64,000 nt of DNA from Panopea generosa (GCA_029582155.1 CM055895.1:48270807-48334806); one strand, 5' to 3'. Numbered from the stretch's first letter, positions 1 through 13,600 are shown. The notes: generated from the letters alone by a model not told the origin. Made by a program: numbers and translations.

Positions 1-1640
1 TGGTTTACAGTACAAACAGGACTTTGTACATTATGACAGGCTTTTGCACATTATTGTATTGAAGTGTGTGTATGTGCAGTAAATACTATTTGTGCAGGAC
101 TTTGTACATTACGACAGGTATTTGTACATTATTGTGTTGGAGTGTATGTACGTGCAGTATATACTGTGTGTTGTGCAAGACTTTGTACATTATTACAGGC
201 TTTTGTACATTATTGAATTGGAGTTTGTGTATGTGCAGTATATATCATTTGTGCAGGCCTTTGTACATTATTGTGTTGGATCATGTGTACGTGCAGTATA
301 TACTATTTGTGCAGGACTTTGTACATTATGACAGACTTTTGTGCATTGTTGTGTTGAAGTGTGTAGTGCAGTATATACTATTTGTGCAGGACTTTGTACA
401 TTATGACAGGCTTTTGCACATTATTGAATTGGTGTGTGTGTGTGTATGCAGTATATACTATTTGTGCAGGCCTTTGTACATTATGACAGGCTTTTGTTCA
501 TTATTGTGTTGGATCGTATGTGCGTGCAATATATACTATTTGTGCAGGACTTTGTACATTATGACAGACTTTTGTACATTGTTGTGTTGGAGTGTGTGTA
601 CGTGCAATATATATTATTTGTGTAAGACTTTGTACATTATGGCAGGCTTTTGTACATTACTGTTATGGAGTGTGTATACTGCTTGTGCAAGACTTTGTAC
701 ATTATGACAGGCTTTTGTTCATTATTGTGTTGGATCGTGTGTATCTGCAGTATATACTACTTGTGCAGGACTTTGTACAGTATTGTGTTGGATCGTGTGT
801 ACGTGCAGTATATACTATTTGTGCAGGACTTTGTACATTACGACATTTTTTTTTGTACATTATTGTATTGGAGTGTGTGTACGTGCAGTATATACTATTT
901 GTGTAAGACTTTGTACATTATGACAGGCTTTTGTACATTATTGTGTTGGATAGTGTGTATGTACAGTATATGCCATTTGTGCAGACCTTTGTACATTATT
1001 GTGTTGGATCGTGTGTACGTACAGTATATACTATCTGTGCAGGACTTTGTACATTACGACAGGTTTTTGTACATTATTGTGTTGGAGTTTGTGTATGTGC
1101 AGTATATACTATTTGTTTTTGTGCAGGATCGTGTGTACGTGCAATATATACTACTTGTTATGCAAGACTTTGTACATTATTATAGGCTTTTGTACATTAT
1201 TGTATTGGAGTGTGTGTATGTGCAGAATATACTATTTGTGCAGGTCTTTGAACATCATCGGGTTGGATCGTGTGTACGTGCAGTATATACTATTTGTGTA
1301 GGACTTTGTTCATTATGACAGGTTTGTGTACATTATTGTGTTTGAGTGTGTGTACGTGCAGTATATACTATTTGTGCAGGACTTTGTACATTATGACAGA
1401 CTTTTGTTCATTATTGTGTGGGATCGTGTGTACGTGCAGTATATACTATTTGTGCAGGACTTTGTACATTACGACAGGCTTTTGTACATTATTATGTTGG
1501 AGTGTGTTTATGTGCAGTATATACTATTTGTGCAGGACTTTGTACATTATGACATGCTTTTGTACATATGTTGGAGTGTGTGTATGTGCAGTATATACTA
1601 CTTATGTAGGCTTTTGTACATATGTTGGAGTGTGTATGCA
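1..1640. repeat. 78-bp minisatellite array
   Basis: About twenty diverged head-to-tail copies of a unit of roughly 78 bp. Each unit contains GACTTTGTACATTATGACAG, a second TTTTGTACATTAT and then GTGCAGTATATACTATTTG. Copies vary by internal loss of the GACAGGCTTTT part. The array decays after about 1560 into TGTACATATGTTGGAGTGTG variants. Long open frames run through it in more than one frame, rich in Cys, Tyr and Val; they reflect the lack of stop codons in the unit and are not genes. The array is cut by the left edge of the window. Confidence 0.93.
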
Positions 1641-2094
1641 CAGTGTGTACTAGTTTGCAAGCTTCTGTACATGTGTATGTATGCATGCTTGTGTGCGTGA
1701 ATATGTGTCATATGTGCACAAACGAATCGAAAGTACTGTTAAAAAGTCTAAGTACTGCGAAGTTATTAATACTAGTTATTGAAACATTCCTCACTATATC
1801 ATTTTATGTTGTTCCTAATTTTTACACAATATATTATAAAAATGATGTTTAGACCAGTCTGCTCCGAAACAGACAATAAAATGAATATCATGCTACTTAT
1901 CACAATTACCAGTTTTTTAGTTTTTGGTTTTAAGAATATCTCAATTTCATTTAAAAGCCCGGTAATTTACCATTTTGTTTTCTTTTTATTGTCTTTTTCT
2001 TTCGGTGCTGAAGGGCTGTTAGTTGGGCGAATGTCGATTTTGTGTTTTAGTTCCAGATGGTTGCTCTCAATTGTATTTCCTGTAATTTTACCTA

Positions 2095-2475
2095 ATGGGT
2101 AGTGATATAAACACTTGGAGAGTTACCATCGGGAACTTCTACAACAAAACACATTCAGTGTCAAGATCATGTATGTTTAAAAATATTCCTATGTACTTGT
2201 ATTTCTTGATGTTGTTTTTGAAGTTACTTAATCTTTATGCCGTTCAAATATCTCACGTCACATATGCTTTTTTATTGGACAGTGTCTTAAACCTAGAATT
2301 TACAATCGTTATTATGTTGTTAGTGCTCTTGTCTGGGGATATTGCCGAAAACCCAGGTCCTTTATTAGAAAATAAGAGCACACACTGTATTTCTATTCTA
2401 CATATCAATATCCGAAGTATTCGAAACAAGTTTAACTACATAAAAAATAATTTTATGGATTTTGATATACTTTAA
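2095..2475 (+). pseudogene. LINE ORF 5' part: 2A-like motif, then start of AP endonuclease
   Basis: This open frame of 126 codons ends at a TAA at 2473-2475. Its middle holds a hydrophobic run followed by SGDIAENPGP (about 2332-2361), which resembles the 2A ribosome-skipping motif D(V/I)ExNPGP but has Ala where the consensus has Glu. Directly after come ILHINIRSIRNKF and DFDIL, the first strand and N-x-R motif of an apurinic-type endonuclease. The stop falls just before FTETHL, which carries the endonuclease glutamate and continues in the same frame after the stop. The product is therefore truncated in the endonuclease. CR1-group elements are known to carry 2A-like peptides at this place. Confidence 0.75.
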
Positions 2476-2621
2476 TTTACTGAAACTCACTTAACTGATG
2501 AAATTGCAAATATTGATATTAATTTAGATGGTTTCTCAGACCCATTTCGTAAAGACAACACAGCTCATTCTAGTGATATTTTAATCTATGTTTCAAATCA
2601 TCTCATTTCAAAAAGTGACTA

Positions 2622-3509
2622 GACTTAGAATGTCCGTTAATTGATTCTGTTTGTGTTGAAGTGAAGCACAAAACGGACCGATTTTTTATGTGCTGTGTAT
2701 ACCGTTTCCCAAACACGCCTGTAGCATTTTGGAATAATTTTAACACATGTATTGAAAAAGCTCTTGATTTGTCAAAAAATATAGTTTTAGTAGGCGATAT
2801 TAACGAGGACCAATTAAATACTAACAATAATCATCTCAGAAATACTATACTTATTAACAATCTGACAAATGTCATTACAGAACCAACCAGAGTAACGGAA
2901 ACTACTTCAACTCTGATAGATCCTATACTTATATCAGATACATATAAACCTCTCAATTCTGGAACTTTAGATGTTCCGAATACAATAAGCGACCATAAAG
3001 CTACTTATATTCATATCCCATTTTCACTGTTTACACCTCCTGCTTTAACTAGAAAAGTGTGGTTTTATAAAAGAGGTGATTATGACAAACTGAATGACAT
3101 GATAAATAACTTTGATGCGGAGTTTATTTCCTACATTTCCATAAACGCAGCGTGTAAACGTTTTTCAGAAACAATTTTAGATTTTATGCAAAAATGTATT
3201 CCCTCCAAAGATATAACCATCAGACCTACTGACAAGCCATGGTACGACTCTGAAATCAGAAGGACAACTAGACTACGAGACAGACAAAGGACAAAATCAA
3301 TACGAACGCAAAGAACAGACGACTGGACTAAATACAAACAGTTAAGAAACAAAGTTAATAATTTGAAAACGCATGCTAAAGAACAGTACTTTAATAATAT
3401 AGAAACTTTAGTTTCAGACAGCAGAAATAAAAATCCAAAACTTTTACTAATATTACATTTCCAAATGAAAACTCGAAAACTTATAATTTTCTTTCTAATA
3501 TTATTATAA
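2622..3509 (+). pseudogene. LINE endonuclease C-terminal half and linker
   Basis: After a frameshift near 2620 the endonuclease continues with CCVYRFPNTP, then LVGDINEDQL (metal-binding GD-N strand, about residues 45-54 of the open frame), and ISDHKATYI, the catalytic SDH near residue 108. The rest is a basic linker toward the reverse transcriptase. The last codons after about 3465 are in a shifted frame. The correct reading passes through SEIEDTIDV and DPNKSFGNDKISQKVLK, the start of the RT region, just upstream of the next open frame. Confidence 0.78.
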
Positions 3510-3589
3510 CAAAGTCTGAAATAGAAGATACGATTGACGTCCTTGACCCTAACAAATCTTTTGGGAATGATAAAATAAGTCAAAAAGTT

Positions 3590-5125
3590 TTGAAGTATAC
3601 AAAATATAATATTTCTAAACCTCTAGTACTGTTATTTAATAGATCATTAATCAAATGTGAATTTCCAGATTTATGGAAATCAGCCCTAGTAATGCCACTT
3701 TTCAAAAAAGGTAAAACAAACCTAGCGTCTAATTATCGACCAATTTCACTCTTAAGCTGTATTGGCAAGTTAATGGAAAGACTTGTGTACAGACATATAT
3801 ATAATTTTCTTGTTGATAATAACCTCATTTATAAGCTACAATCTGGATTTCTCAAAGGACATTCCACGGTTTATCAACTTTTAGATATATATCATCAAAT
3901 TTATCAAGGCATAGATAATAAACAATTCGCTTGTATGGTATTCTGTGATGTATCGAAAGCATTTGATCGCATGTGGTTAAAAGGTCTTTTGTTCAAATTA
4001 AAGCAAAATGGTATAAATGGTAGTCTTCTTAATTGGATCGACAGTTATCTAAACAAACGTGAACAAAGAGTATTTATAGGTAATAGTTTCTCAGAAATAA
4101 AAGAAACAACTGCCGGAGTTCCCCAAGGTTCTGTATTAGGCCCTTTATTATTTTTAATTTACATTAATGATATAGCCGAAAATTTGTTAAGTATTACACG
4201 AATATTTGCAGATGATACATCTCTTGCTTTTACATCTTCAAATTTAACAGATTTAGAAGGTATAATCAATAATGATCTGATCGTTATATCAAAGTGGGCA
4301 AAACAATGGTTAGTGAATTTTAATCCCCAAAAGACTAAAGCTATACTTTTTACTCTAAATAGAAATGTTTCAAATCCGAATTTATTGTTTGAAAATGTTT
4401 TAGTTAATTTTGTAGAACACCATAAACATTTAGGTGTTACTTTTAGTCATGATGGAAAATGGCATCAACACATAAATAATATTGTTTCATCAGCTTCAAA
4501 AATTTTAGGCATGATGCGAAAAATCAAATTTACACTAAATCGGAAATCTCTAAACCAAATATATATATCATTTCTGCGACCAGTTTTCGAATATGCATCA
4601 AGTGTTTTTGATAATTGTTCCCAATATGAAAAAGACAAACTAGAAAAAATACAACACGAAGCAGCTAGAGTGGTTACTGGTTTGACGCGTTCAGTTTCTA
4701 TAAATAAGTTATACACTGAAATCGGATGGTTATCGCTATCAGAAAGAAGAAAATATCAAAAATATATTGTTGCATATAAACTTAAAACAGGAATTCTACT
4801 CGATTATTTATGTTCTCTTTTTCCAGAAACAGTAGGAGTAAATACACCTTACAACTTACGAAATTCTTCCGATTATGTTGTTTTTAACACAAGAACACAA
4901 CTATTTGCAAATTCGTTTATTCCGTCATGCGTATCTATTTGGAATACACTTCCCGAGTACATTCGTAACTCAGAGACATTATCAATTTTTAAAACTCGTA
5001 TAACAAACATGTATTTTAAAACGCAAATAGTACCATCTTATTATCTAACTGGTAGTCGAATTTTATCAGTTTTCCACGCTCGTTTGAGAAACGGATGTAG
5101 TCATCTAAGTTCGATACATTTTTAA
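3590..5125 (+). pseudogene. LINE reverse transcriptase
   Basis: This open frame of 511 codons is a complete LINE-type reverse transcriptase core. In order it shows NYRPISLLSCIGKLMER (RT1), LQSGFLKGHST (RT2), FCDVSKAFDRMW (RT3, first catalytic Asp), TTAGVPQGSVLGPLLFLIYI (RT4), RIFADDTSLAF (RT5, catalytic FADD near residue 206) and HLGVTFSHDGKWHQHI (RT7). The thumb and a C-terminal region with YNLRNSSDYV and FANSFIPSCVSIWNTLPEYI follow, as in CR1/L2 relatives. The annotated Met is only the first in the open frame; the domain begins upstream across a frameshift. It cannot give a full protein because flanking parts lie in other frames. Confidence 0.92.
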
Positions 5126-5376
5126 ATTCTTTAACACTTGATGCAAGATGCGACGGATGCGGTAATGAAAAAGAAGACGCCGAGCACTACTTTATGCAAT
5201 GTTCTATATATACTGATGAACGATTTCGTCTTTTTCGTTCCACACACCGTTTTCATCCCTTAAGTACACGAGTGTTATTATTTGGTAAGAGTACATATAC
5301 CAGTGACACAAATACATTTATATTTACACAAGTACAACAATACATTAAAGACACGAAACGTTTTGTCAACAATTGA
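5105..5376 (+). pseudogene. LINE C-terminal cysteine-rich block
   Basis: After a frameshift near 5105 the LINE frame resumes with CDGCGNEKEDAEHYFMQC, the CxxC...H...C signature found at the C-terminus of many CR1/L2/jockey-group reverse transcriptases. It is followed by YTDERFRLF and ends at a stop at 5374-5376. It overlaps the last codons of the preceding open frame in another frame. Confidence 0.75.
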
Positions 5377-6390
5377 CTCTCGGCATCATACCCAATTTTA
5401 TGCAGCCCTTCAATGCACTGGAACGATAGTATGACAGCACTTGAAAACATATTATGTATTTTCTCTCTTTTTTTCATCTAATTTATTATTTTTTTTTATT
5501 TATCTCTTCAATTTTATTGTTGGTTTACATCCTATTGATTGTTAAAATTGCCATCTTGAGTCTAATGTTATTTGTATATTGAAAGGGGAGGGTCGTAACT
5601 AATGTTGCTAGAACTCGTGGCCCAACCCGTTTGCTATGTGAATTATGCAATACAATATGTTTAAACTAATGTTTACTGTTTGTTTCTCAGTGTATGATCA
5701 ATTTCTTACATTTCGTTTCGGTAAGATACAAAAGGTTCATCGTTGTCATTAGTCTATCACTGGGTCTTGCATTTTATTTCGGTAAGATTCATTATAGATG
5801 GACAGTGCTATTATTTCACTTATATTAGTGTAAGGTATACTATATGACAGTTAAAAAGCTCTACTGATTTTTATAAAATCATAATTTATTTAGTTATTTT
5901 AACAAATCCATCATGTTATGAATACTCTTTCAATATGACATCATATTAGGCGTATCCTATGTTCATTTTTCACTTGTAACTCATTGTATATTGTTCATTT
6001 ATATGTAAATATTTACTGCAATTTGTATATATGTTATTATATGCCCTCCAATTATGGAAGAGATAAAGAAATACTGTCTTTATATTTTATTAATACTTAA
6101 TTTATATATACTTGTCATATACGTGTACTAATTCGTTTGCCCGTCCGTCCGTCCATTCATTCAAAAACATTCTCGGCTTATCGTTTTCCGGTTTTAATGG
6201 TATTGTTTACTCACTCTAAAAGTGATATTAACAACCGCCCCAGGGGAGTAGCTAGCTGAATAGGGGCAAATCAATGATTACGTTTCTGAGTTCGACGAAA
6301 CATTACGTACGCATCCCAGATGTCTAATGCAACACCACGGTATTTACATCTGTACTTATAACACAGTTACAGCTGTTTATATGTATATAA
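5377..6390. other. no gene seen: LINE 3' untranslated part, then upstream region of the Gpc1-like gene
   Basis: A+T-rich DNA without a coding frame. The first 700 bp probably belong to the LINE 3' end. From about 6120 a short CCGTCCGTCCGTCC run and single-copy sequence lead to the first ATG of the next gene. I could not identify a promoter with confidence. Confidence 0.5.
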
Positions 6391-6567
6391 ATGACGAAAC
6401 AGAATATAGACAGTAAGACAGTGCGGTTTGTTTTGGGAAGTGGAGTGAAAATGTGTTCGGATAAAAAATTTAATTTGAGATCCAGATCGAAGAACAACTC
6501 AACAAATACAGAGCAGAATGGAATAGACTACCTACAGCTGGAGACGCCCATCCCGGGGGAGGATCAG
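6391..6567 (+). CDS. Gpc1-like exon 1 (candidate, N-terminal cytosolic part)
   Basis: 59 codons from an ATG immediately preceded by an in-frame TAA, ending at a good donor CAG|GTACGT in phase 0. The peptide is polar, with basic KFNLRSRSK and acidic [11 protein letters not shown] parts, fitting a cytosolic N-terminus. It has no recognisable domain. Its link to exon 2 works only if the extra base in exon 2 is discounted, so it is a candidate rather than a firm call. Confidence 0.5.
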
Positions 6568-7326
6568 GTACGTTGTATTGGATAACTTTATAATGTAAAC
6601 AATATCGTATTACTGGGAATTTGTGTACACGTGTCACACTTGTGTCGTGAACGACGCGGAAATGAATCACTTTTAAATGTATTTTATTAACATACTATAA
6701 GATGTTTTCAGTACAATAGAAGTCAAATTTAAAATACACCAGGAAGTATTTATTAACATGTAATTGAGTCACTGATTATACATTTTCAAGGAACGAAACA
6801 AATATACGTTCTAAAATTATAAATTTGATTTTCATGTTAATAAGCGACATATGCCACACTTCAAAATTTGTATACTATTATGTTTATGATGTAATATAGA
6901 TCTACTTATATCAAGGAACTATATAGATATCTACACAAATCCTTGCTGGCATCATATAGACTAGTATGAGTAGATATAATATAGAATTTCGGCATGTAAG
7001 ACAGAGATACTTCTTATGTAGGAATAATGATGGGTAATTATTTATAATCACATAGTCAGTTATAACGTTTATAATTCATCCGATATGTCATATTTCTTAT
7101 CATCTGCCATCAACACTATCACCACAACCACCACCACCATCATCATCATCATCATTATCATCATCATCTTCATCACCATCTTATCATAATCTTCATCATC
7201 ATTATAGTAGTAGTAGTGGTGGTGTTGATGGTAGAAGTAGTAGTAGCAGTAATAGTAATATTACTAATAGAAGCGGTAGTAGTAGTAGTAGTGGTATTGG
7301 TGGCGGTAGCAATAGTAGTAATAATA

Positions 7327-7358
<32 letters not shown>

Positions 7359-7515
7359 TGTAGTAGTGTCATCATTCTTCGTATTCTTCTTCTTAGTAGC
7401 AGTAGTAGTAATAGTGGTAGTGGTAGTAGTGGTATTGGTGGTGGTAGCAATAGTTGTAATATTATTATTATTATTAGTAGTAGTAGTTGTAGTAGTAGTA
7501 GTAGTAGTTGTTGTT

Positions 7516-7560
<45 letters not shown>

Positions 7561-7645
7561 TCATTCTTCGTCTTCTTCTTAGTAGTAGTAGTAGTAGTAG
7601 AAGAAGTAGTGGTAGTGGTAGTAGTGGTATTGGTGGTGGTAGCAA

Positions 7646-7698
<53 letters not shown>

Positions 7699-10600
7699 TC
7701 ATTTTTCGTCCTCTTCTTCTTAGTAGTAGTAGTAGTAGTAATAGTAGTAGTAGTGGTGGTAGTGTTAGTGGTAGAGGTAGTAGCAGTAGCAGTAGCAAAA
7801 ATTATTATGATATATATGAAGGGCAATGTTCAATCCGGTCAGTTAGTTACATATAAACATGTATATCCATTCCATATTCCAGGCACCGAAATATGAATCC
7901 CGTCTTTGTGAGAAAGGTTGTGTTCACCTTAACGACCGCTGCTATGATTGGTCTCTCCCATGCCATCGTCTGGGCTCAGTGGGCTGTGCCCATATTTTAC
8001 GCTTTGGTAACGCCTATTATTGTTGGTATTAAGACAACGGTATACTGATAAGTTAATATTACATATGTTCTTGGTTAATCTAAACGTTCATACCCATAAA
8101 CGCATCCCCGCCCCTCAATCGCGCTGTTTTCCCCCAATCCCAAAGCCTTGAGCTTGGGCTTCTTCACAATTTACAGGAAAGCGTCTGTGCGACAAAAAAA
8201 AAAGAATTTTTTAAAACAAAGTCTGCCTATTAACGACCTCTACGATGAGGTTTGTATTAAATTAGATTATATGCACTTGATAAGATAAAACTAATTAGTT
8301 TATTAATGAAAACAAACCAACATTTTTTCTTACAATCTTCCAGGAGAAACAAATGGCAGTACTTCATGATGGATTTCTGCTTCATCGGAAACACCCTATT
8401 GTTGACATACCTATGGTAAGTACACGAGAAATAAATGTACATGGATACAGAAATTTACTGCGTATGACAAATTTTATTGGTTTTTACTAACAATATTAAA
8501 TGACCAGAAAAATATCAAATGTCAACATGAATCAATTATAAAACCATGTAAAAATAAAATTGCACATATATACCACGTTTATCACTATAAATGATTTCAC
8601 TTTATAGTTACCATGTATTTGTCTGATTATAACGTTTGTGATGTTAACCACGTGCAGGTCACTATAAAGCATGTTGTGTTTACCACGTGCAGTTCACTAT
8701 AAAGCACGTGTGATGTTTACCACGTGCATGTCACTATAAAGCATGTGGTTTACCATGTGCAGGTCACTATAAAGAATGTGTGATGTTTACCACATGCAGG
8801 TCACTATAAAGCATGTGATGTTAACCACGTGCAGGTCACTATAAATCATGTGTGATGTTTACCACGTGCAGGTCACTATAAATCATGTGTGATGTTTACT
8901 ACGTGCATGTCACTATAAATTAAAATTTACAAAACACTAACAAATCCAAGTTGATATGATAACAGTTGACGAGTATAAAACTATAATATATTGCGGACAA
9001 ATGACGTTACACACGTGTGCTGACTGTACAAGTGTGTCTAAACACATGTATGGTAATATACAGAACAGAACATCAATTTATTCAATATAACTTGAACATA
9101 TACAGTTCATCGTTATTTACACAAACAATACAAAACATGCATGCAGCAATACGAGAGTGAACATAATTATGTTACATACATGAACATATTTTGAAGTAAA
9201 TAATAAAACAAATAGTTACAATGTACATTTTCAAACCAGTTGTTTGACTTTAAAGCATTTGATCTTTGCTTAAATGCCTTGATACATAATTTGTTAATAT
9301 AGACTTGTTGTCCATCGTTCTTTGTTACAGGGTACCAGGGAACGGATATGTGTTTCAGGCTGTTTTCGCTCTAGCTAATGGACCGGTTTTGGCGGGATCT
9401 TTTTTGTATCGTAACTCGTTGGTGTACCATCATCACGACAAAGTCACGTCCCTCTACATCCACATACTTCCGCCTGTCGTTACATTCTGGTAGGTAACCT
9501 TTGTGATTATAGTTAGATAAGAACTCGTCTATTTTGATCACTTTTATTGGTAGATCACAAATGACGGGACTATCTAAAAGTACAGTAATCACAAGTTGTA
9601 TTAATGTGTCTATATTATTCTCTATCTCCCCCAAGTCTTTGGAATGTGTTTACTGAGGTAATTATATAAACTGAAGTAACTATATAACAAGGACTGATTA
9701 ATTATGTGCATCAGGAAGACATTTAGAATTAACCTTTCTGGTCGAACACTGATTAAGAATGTGTGTACATTTGTAATTAAAAAGATTGAAACTGTCCTAT
9801 AAAACACTGATTAAGAATGTATAAAATTAACGCAGTTTAAACTATCCATCAAACACTGGAGAAAGGAGTATTCTGTAGACATATCATAGTCTGCGGGTTC
9901 GTGTGGATCCCCTGGTGACAGTGGCTGATGGGCATTGTTGTGATATCCGAGACACAGGTGTTTGACTTTGGATACTGGATACGTAGGTGGATACGGAATC
10001 GGTGATATTGAAAGCCGTCGCAGCGGTGTACCACACGCTTAGAGCGGGCAGGTGTGCTTGTGGTCTCATCCAACGTTGGTGGTTCCAGCATGGTGGAAGG
10101 TGGAGTATGAGCCATGGTGGTTCGTAAATTGTCCTTAACCGGTGACATAGGACTCTCTGTAGGTACATGAATTGTTAGCGATAAAGCAGGGCTGGGTGGC
10201 ACGGCCTGTTTGATGGGTATGGACTTTGTAGGAATTTCAGGTGCGTTGTATGGCCTGAAAATACCATTCTTCATGTCATCCTCGATATTGATTCGTGGTC
10301 TCTGGGGATAGACTGGAACATATTTGCGTAAGAATTTTTCTGTTGCGTAGTGTCACTCTACCAGAGCCATCAATTCTCACAACATACTGGTCATGTTGGC
10401 GTACCTCAATTATTATGCCAGTTTTATCCCGTTTTCGACAGCAGTTGCTGTGGGGGAATGCCACAGACGAAAGGCGATGGTGAACTCCCCAGGTTTTCAA
10501 GAATTCACGTGTTTTGGCGGCGGTGAACTCGGGGCCTCCATCGGATGAAAGCTCGTCGGGAATGCCATATGTTACAAATGCTCTGCGAAGACAGTCAATT

Positions 10601-13600
10601 AGACCAGTGGCGCCACCTGAGTTCAACGATGGGCCAGTTAGAGTATCTGTCGACAATCACCAGATAGTTGATTCCTTTGTAATGAAAAAAATCTGCGCAC
10701 ACACACTGGAAAGGGTTTACTGGTGATTTTGCAGGGCTCGGTGGTGCACTTTGTTGAGATGGTGCCATTCTGTTTCATTGATTGCAGCTGTTCCTGAGAG
10801 TGGTGATTGCGGGGGTGATTCCAGGCCAGAATGCAGATGCCTCGGCTCTTGCGATCATTGATGACACGCCTTGGTGCGCAGCATGTAGCGCTCTCAGACA
10901 GTCTTGCCGGAGTGCGGGTGGAATCACAACACGGTCTTTGTAGACTACTACACCATCCACGGTGTACAGATGATCGCGGAATTGATGGTACTCACAAAGT
11001 GGTTCAGGCAACTCTTGGCGGAATTCCGGCATTCCATCTTCAACTATGTTGACTAAAGTGGACATATTCTCATCACTGGTAGTTGCAATGCGAACCTTGC
11101 TTGTCCCAGGTGACGGATTGTAATGTGTGCAGGGATGAAGTTACAGCAAGGTGTACAGTGTCTCGCTATCATCCTGGTATATCTCTATGCTTCGAGTGCC
11201 AGCAAGAAAGGCATGGCGATGGTAATATAGACCCAGATGCTTCAGTAAGTGGCATATGTGTAATAGTGGAGATGTCATCTCGTAGATGCATCTTGGAAGG
11301 GTAACTGTCGCCTGTGGGGTGGCGGGAGACAGTATCGGCAGCCCTATGTTTCACTCCGGGTACGTGGGTCATGTGGAATCTGTACCGGAGGGTTTTTGTT
11401 TCAAGTTTCGAAGTCGTGTGTTCGATATATCATCGAGTGACCGGTCTCTAAATAACTTGGTCCACGGCGATAATGAGCTCCTCGCATCTTAGAACGATGT
11501 GACGAGACTTGTCCAGCGCATCGGCAACAGCTTGGGCTTCTCCCTCCACTGGAGCATAACGAGATTCAGCACTGTGTGTGAATCGGCTACCAACATGTGT
11601 TATTCTCCAACTTGTTGGGCAACAGAACAGCTCAGTCTTAGTGCAGCTACAGTGTTTTTGAAAGAGCCAGAATCCTATCCCGACTTTAGACCAATCTGTG
11701 GCAAGGCATGTCGGTTTGAACTTATCGAAGATCCGTACGCCCTCTTCTACCTCGCTCACAATCACTCGCTTCGATTCTGCCAGTAGCTCTTCGAGGTTTT
11801 CATTCCAATGAAAGGGTGTGTCTGGCTTAAAGAAGTCACGGAAGGGAAGCATTCGGTAAGTCATGCTAAAGGCATATGAAATCTGGCTGATGAGCCCAAA
11901 CCAAGATCGGATGTCCGTTGAATGTGGGAAATCAATGATAGCATTACGGAACTTTCTGCAAGGTCTTACAATGTCTGCAGTGATTTCGAAGCCTGCAAAT
12001 TCCACTGTTTCCTGTCCAAAGATGAACTTCTCCGGATTGAGGGTTATGCCGTTCCTACCACATATGTCCAGCCAGTTGCATGCCTGGAAAAAGCTTCCTC
12101 CAGACTGTTGGACCAGAGATGTGTGTCATCGATGCACTTAGTCTTGTTTGGGACCTATGCGCAAATCTCATCAAACAGTCTCGAGTAGCCATCGCCCGAC
12201 GCAATGTAGCCCTGTGGTGCGGTGCAGTAACGGTATCTTCCCCAGGGGGTGATAAAGGTGGTAAGATGCCTATTTCTTCTCTGAGATGGACACTGTGATA
12301 GCCATTCCATGCATCAAAAACAGACTTTATTGTCCCCTGTGGCACTGATCTTGCTTGATGGAATGATGACTGCATGTGGTGGGTCTCACGTGCGGTGTGT
12401 GCATTCAAAGGTTGCAAGTCAACGGTGCGCCTCGGTTTGCCATTTTTCTTGGCACAAACGACCATCCGATGGCACCATTTCACTGGTTCACCAACCGGTA
12501 CTGGCTCGATCACTCCTAATCTGACATCTCTATCCAGTCCCGCTTTGATATCGTTTCGCCAATGAATAGGTACTGGCACAGGAGTGTGTATCGCTACAGG
12601 TGTGGCAGAAGGGTCCACCATAAGTTGAAGTGGGGGACCCTCCATCATAGGTAATGGCAGATGTTCACTCGTGTTGAATGTGCTAGACTGGTAGTGGTTG
12701 AGCAGATATTGTCGGAGTGCCTCACGGTTGTTCTCATTTGCAGGGAATGGCAGCTTTGTAGGAGGAGGTGGTGGTATCTGGCGGCGTGGGCAGTTGCATT
12801 CAGTGGCTAGCCCTATGTCATTGCTATCACTAGCAGGTGGACCATTGTTCAAGGTGTGAATTGTCTGGTTGCCGTTAATATCACCAATCATTGGAAATGT
12901 GTCTGTAATCATTTGAAGGCAGACACAGGCCTCCCTGCTGATGTAGAGCTTTTCTGAGTTGTCGGTAACATATGTTATCTGACGGGTCTCGATCAGGTTG
13001 CCCTGTTTGTCTTTGCCGGCGAATAGAAGTATGATTGCACCTAGAATGGTTATCCCTTTGTTGTTGGCAGCATGTATCTTTAATGTAACGGAGATAAGGT
13101 CGCTCTTCTTCATTCCGAGTCGATAGATGACCTTGATGCCTGCTAGACAACTCTGGCAACCGGTGTCGGCCATGCAGGGGAGGATGACCGACTTAGGTGT
13201 AGAGGTGAAATGGAAGCCGAGTGATTTATAATCCTCGCGATGGACTCCCACAGTCAGTTGACAAATGGCTGTGATTTGGAGGGACGCTTCATCCAAGTAT
13301 CAGACAGCTGGCTGTGAAGGTGATGGTCAAGAGTAATGGACTTACTATCGCGGTGCTGACCAAGGTTGTTGATAGCGCAGAGGGAGTCGAACACGACACC
13401 TTCATTCTCGGCAGACGATTTTGCCATAGGCTCAAATTCGTTTTTATTCCTACACATTGTCAAAGTGGTGGTTGATTCCACAATGTTCACATGTATGGCC
13501 ATAAGCTGCACACTCTTTTTTTCTAATATGTGGGGACGAGCGAATCCCGTCCTTTCTTTCCACAGTAAGAACACAACTCGTGTTTGTCAGTGTTTTTTTT

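Larger units (their letters stand above)
1700..6090 (+). mobile_element. degenerate CR1/L2-group non-LTR retrotransposon (LINE)
   Basis: An endonuclease, reverse transcriptase and C-terminal Cys-rich block occur in order on the + strand, broken by one stop codon and at least three frameshifts (near 2620, 3465 and 5105). The order and RT motifs are those of the CR1/L2/jockey-like group. An A+T-rich stretch with no coding sense follows the last coding block; the 3' end is placed near 6090, where a GCCCTCCAATTATGG / AAATACTGTCTT tail-like segment ends. The 5' end is uncertain: 1700-2310 has open frames rich in hydrophobic residues but nothing I recognise. No target-site duplication was found. 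It is an old, inactive copy just upstream of the Gpc1-like gene. Confidence 0.85.

Noticed and set aside
66-1852. Several long open frames (up to about 220 codons) rich in Cys, Tyr and Val
   Set aside because: They run through the 78-bp minisatellite in overlapping frames, with period matching the repeat; no start, splice or domain support.
7173-7896. Poly-Thr, poly-Leu and poly-Val proteins
   Set aside because: Pure translations of a TAG/ATC trinucleotide repeat inside an intron.
10295-12565. Open frames on the + strand in the gypsy element
   Set aside because: Antisense shadows of the minus-strand pol gene; the minus strand carries the protease, RT, RNase H and integrase motifs.
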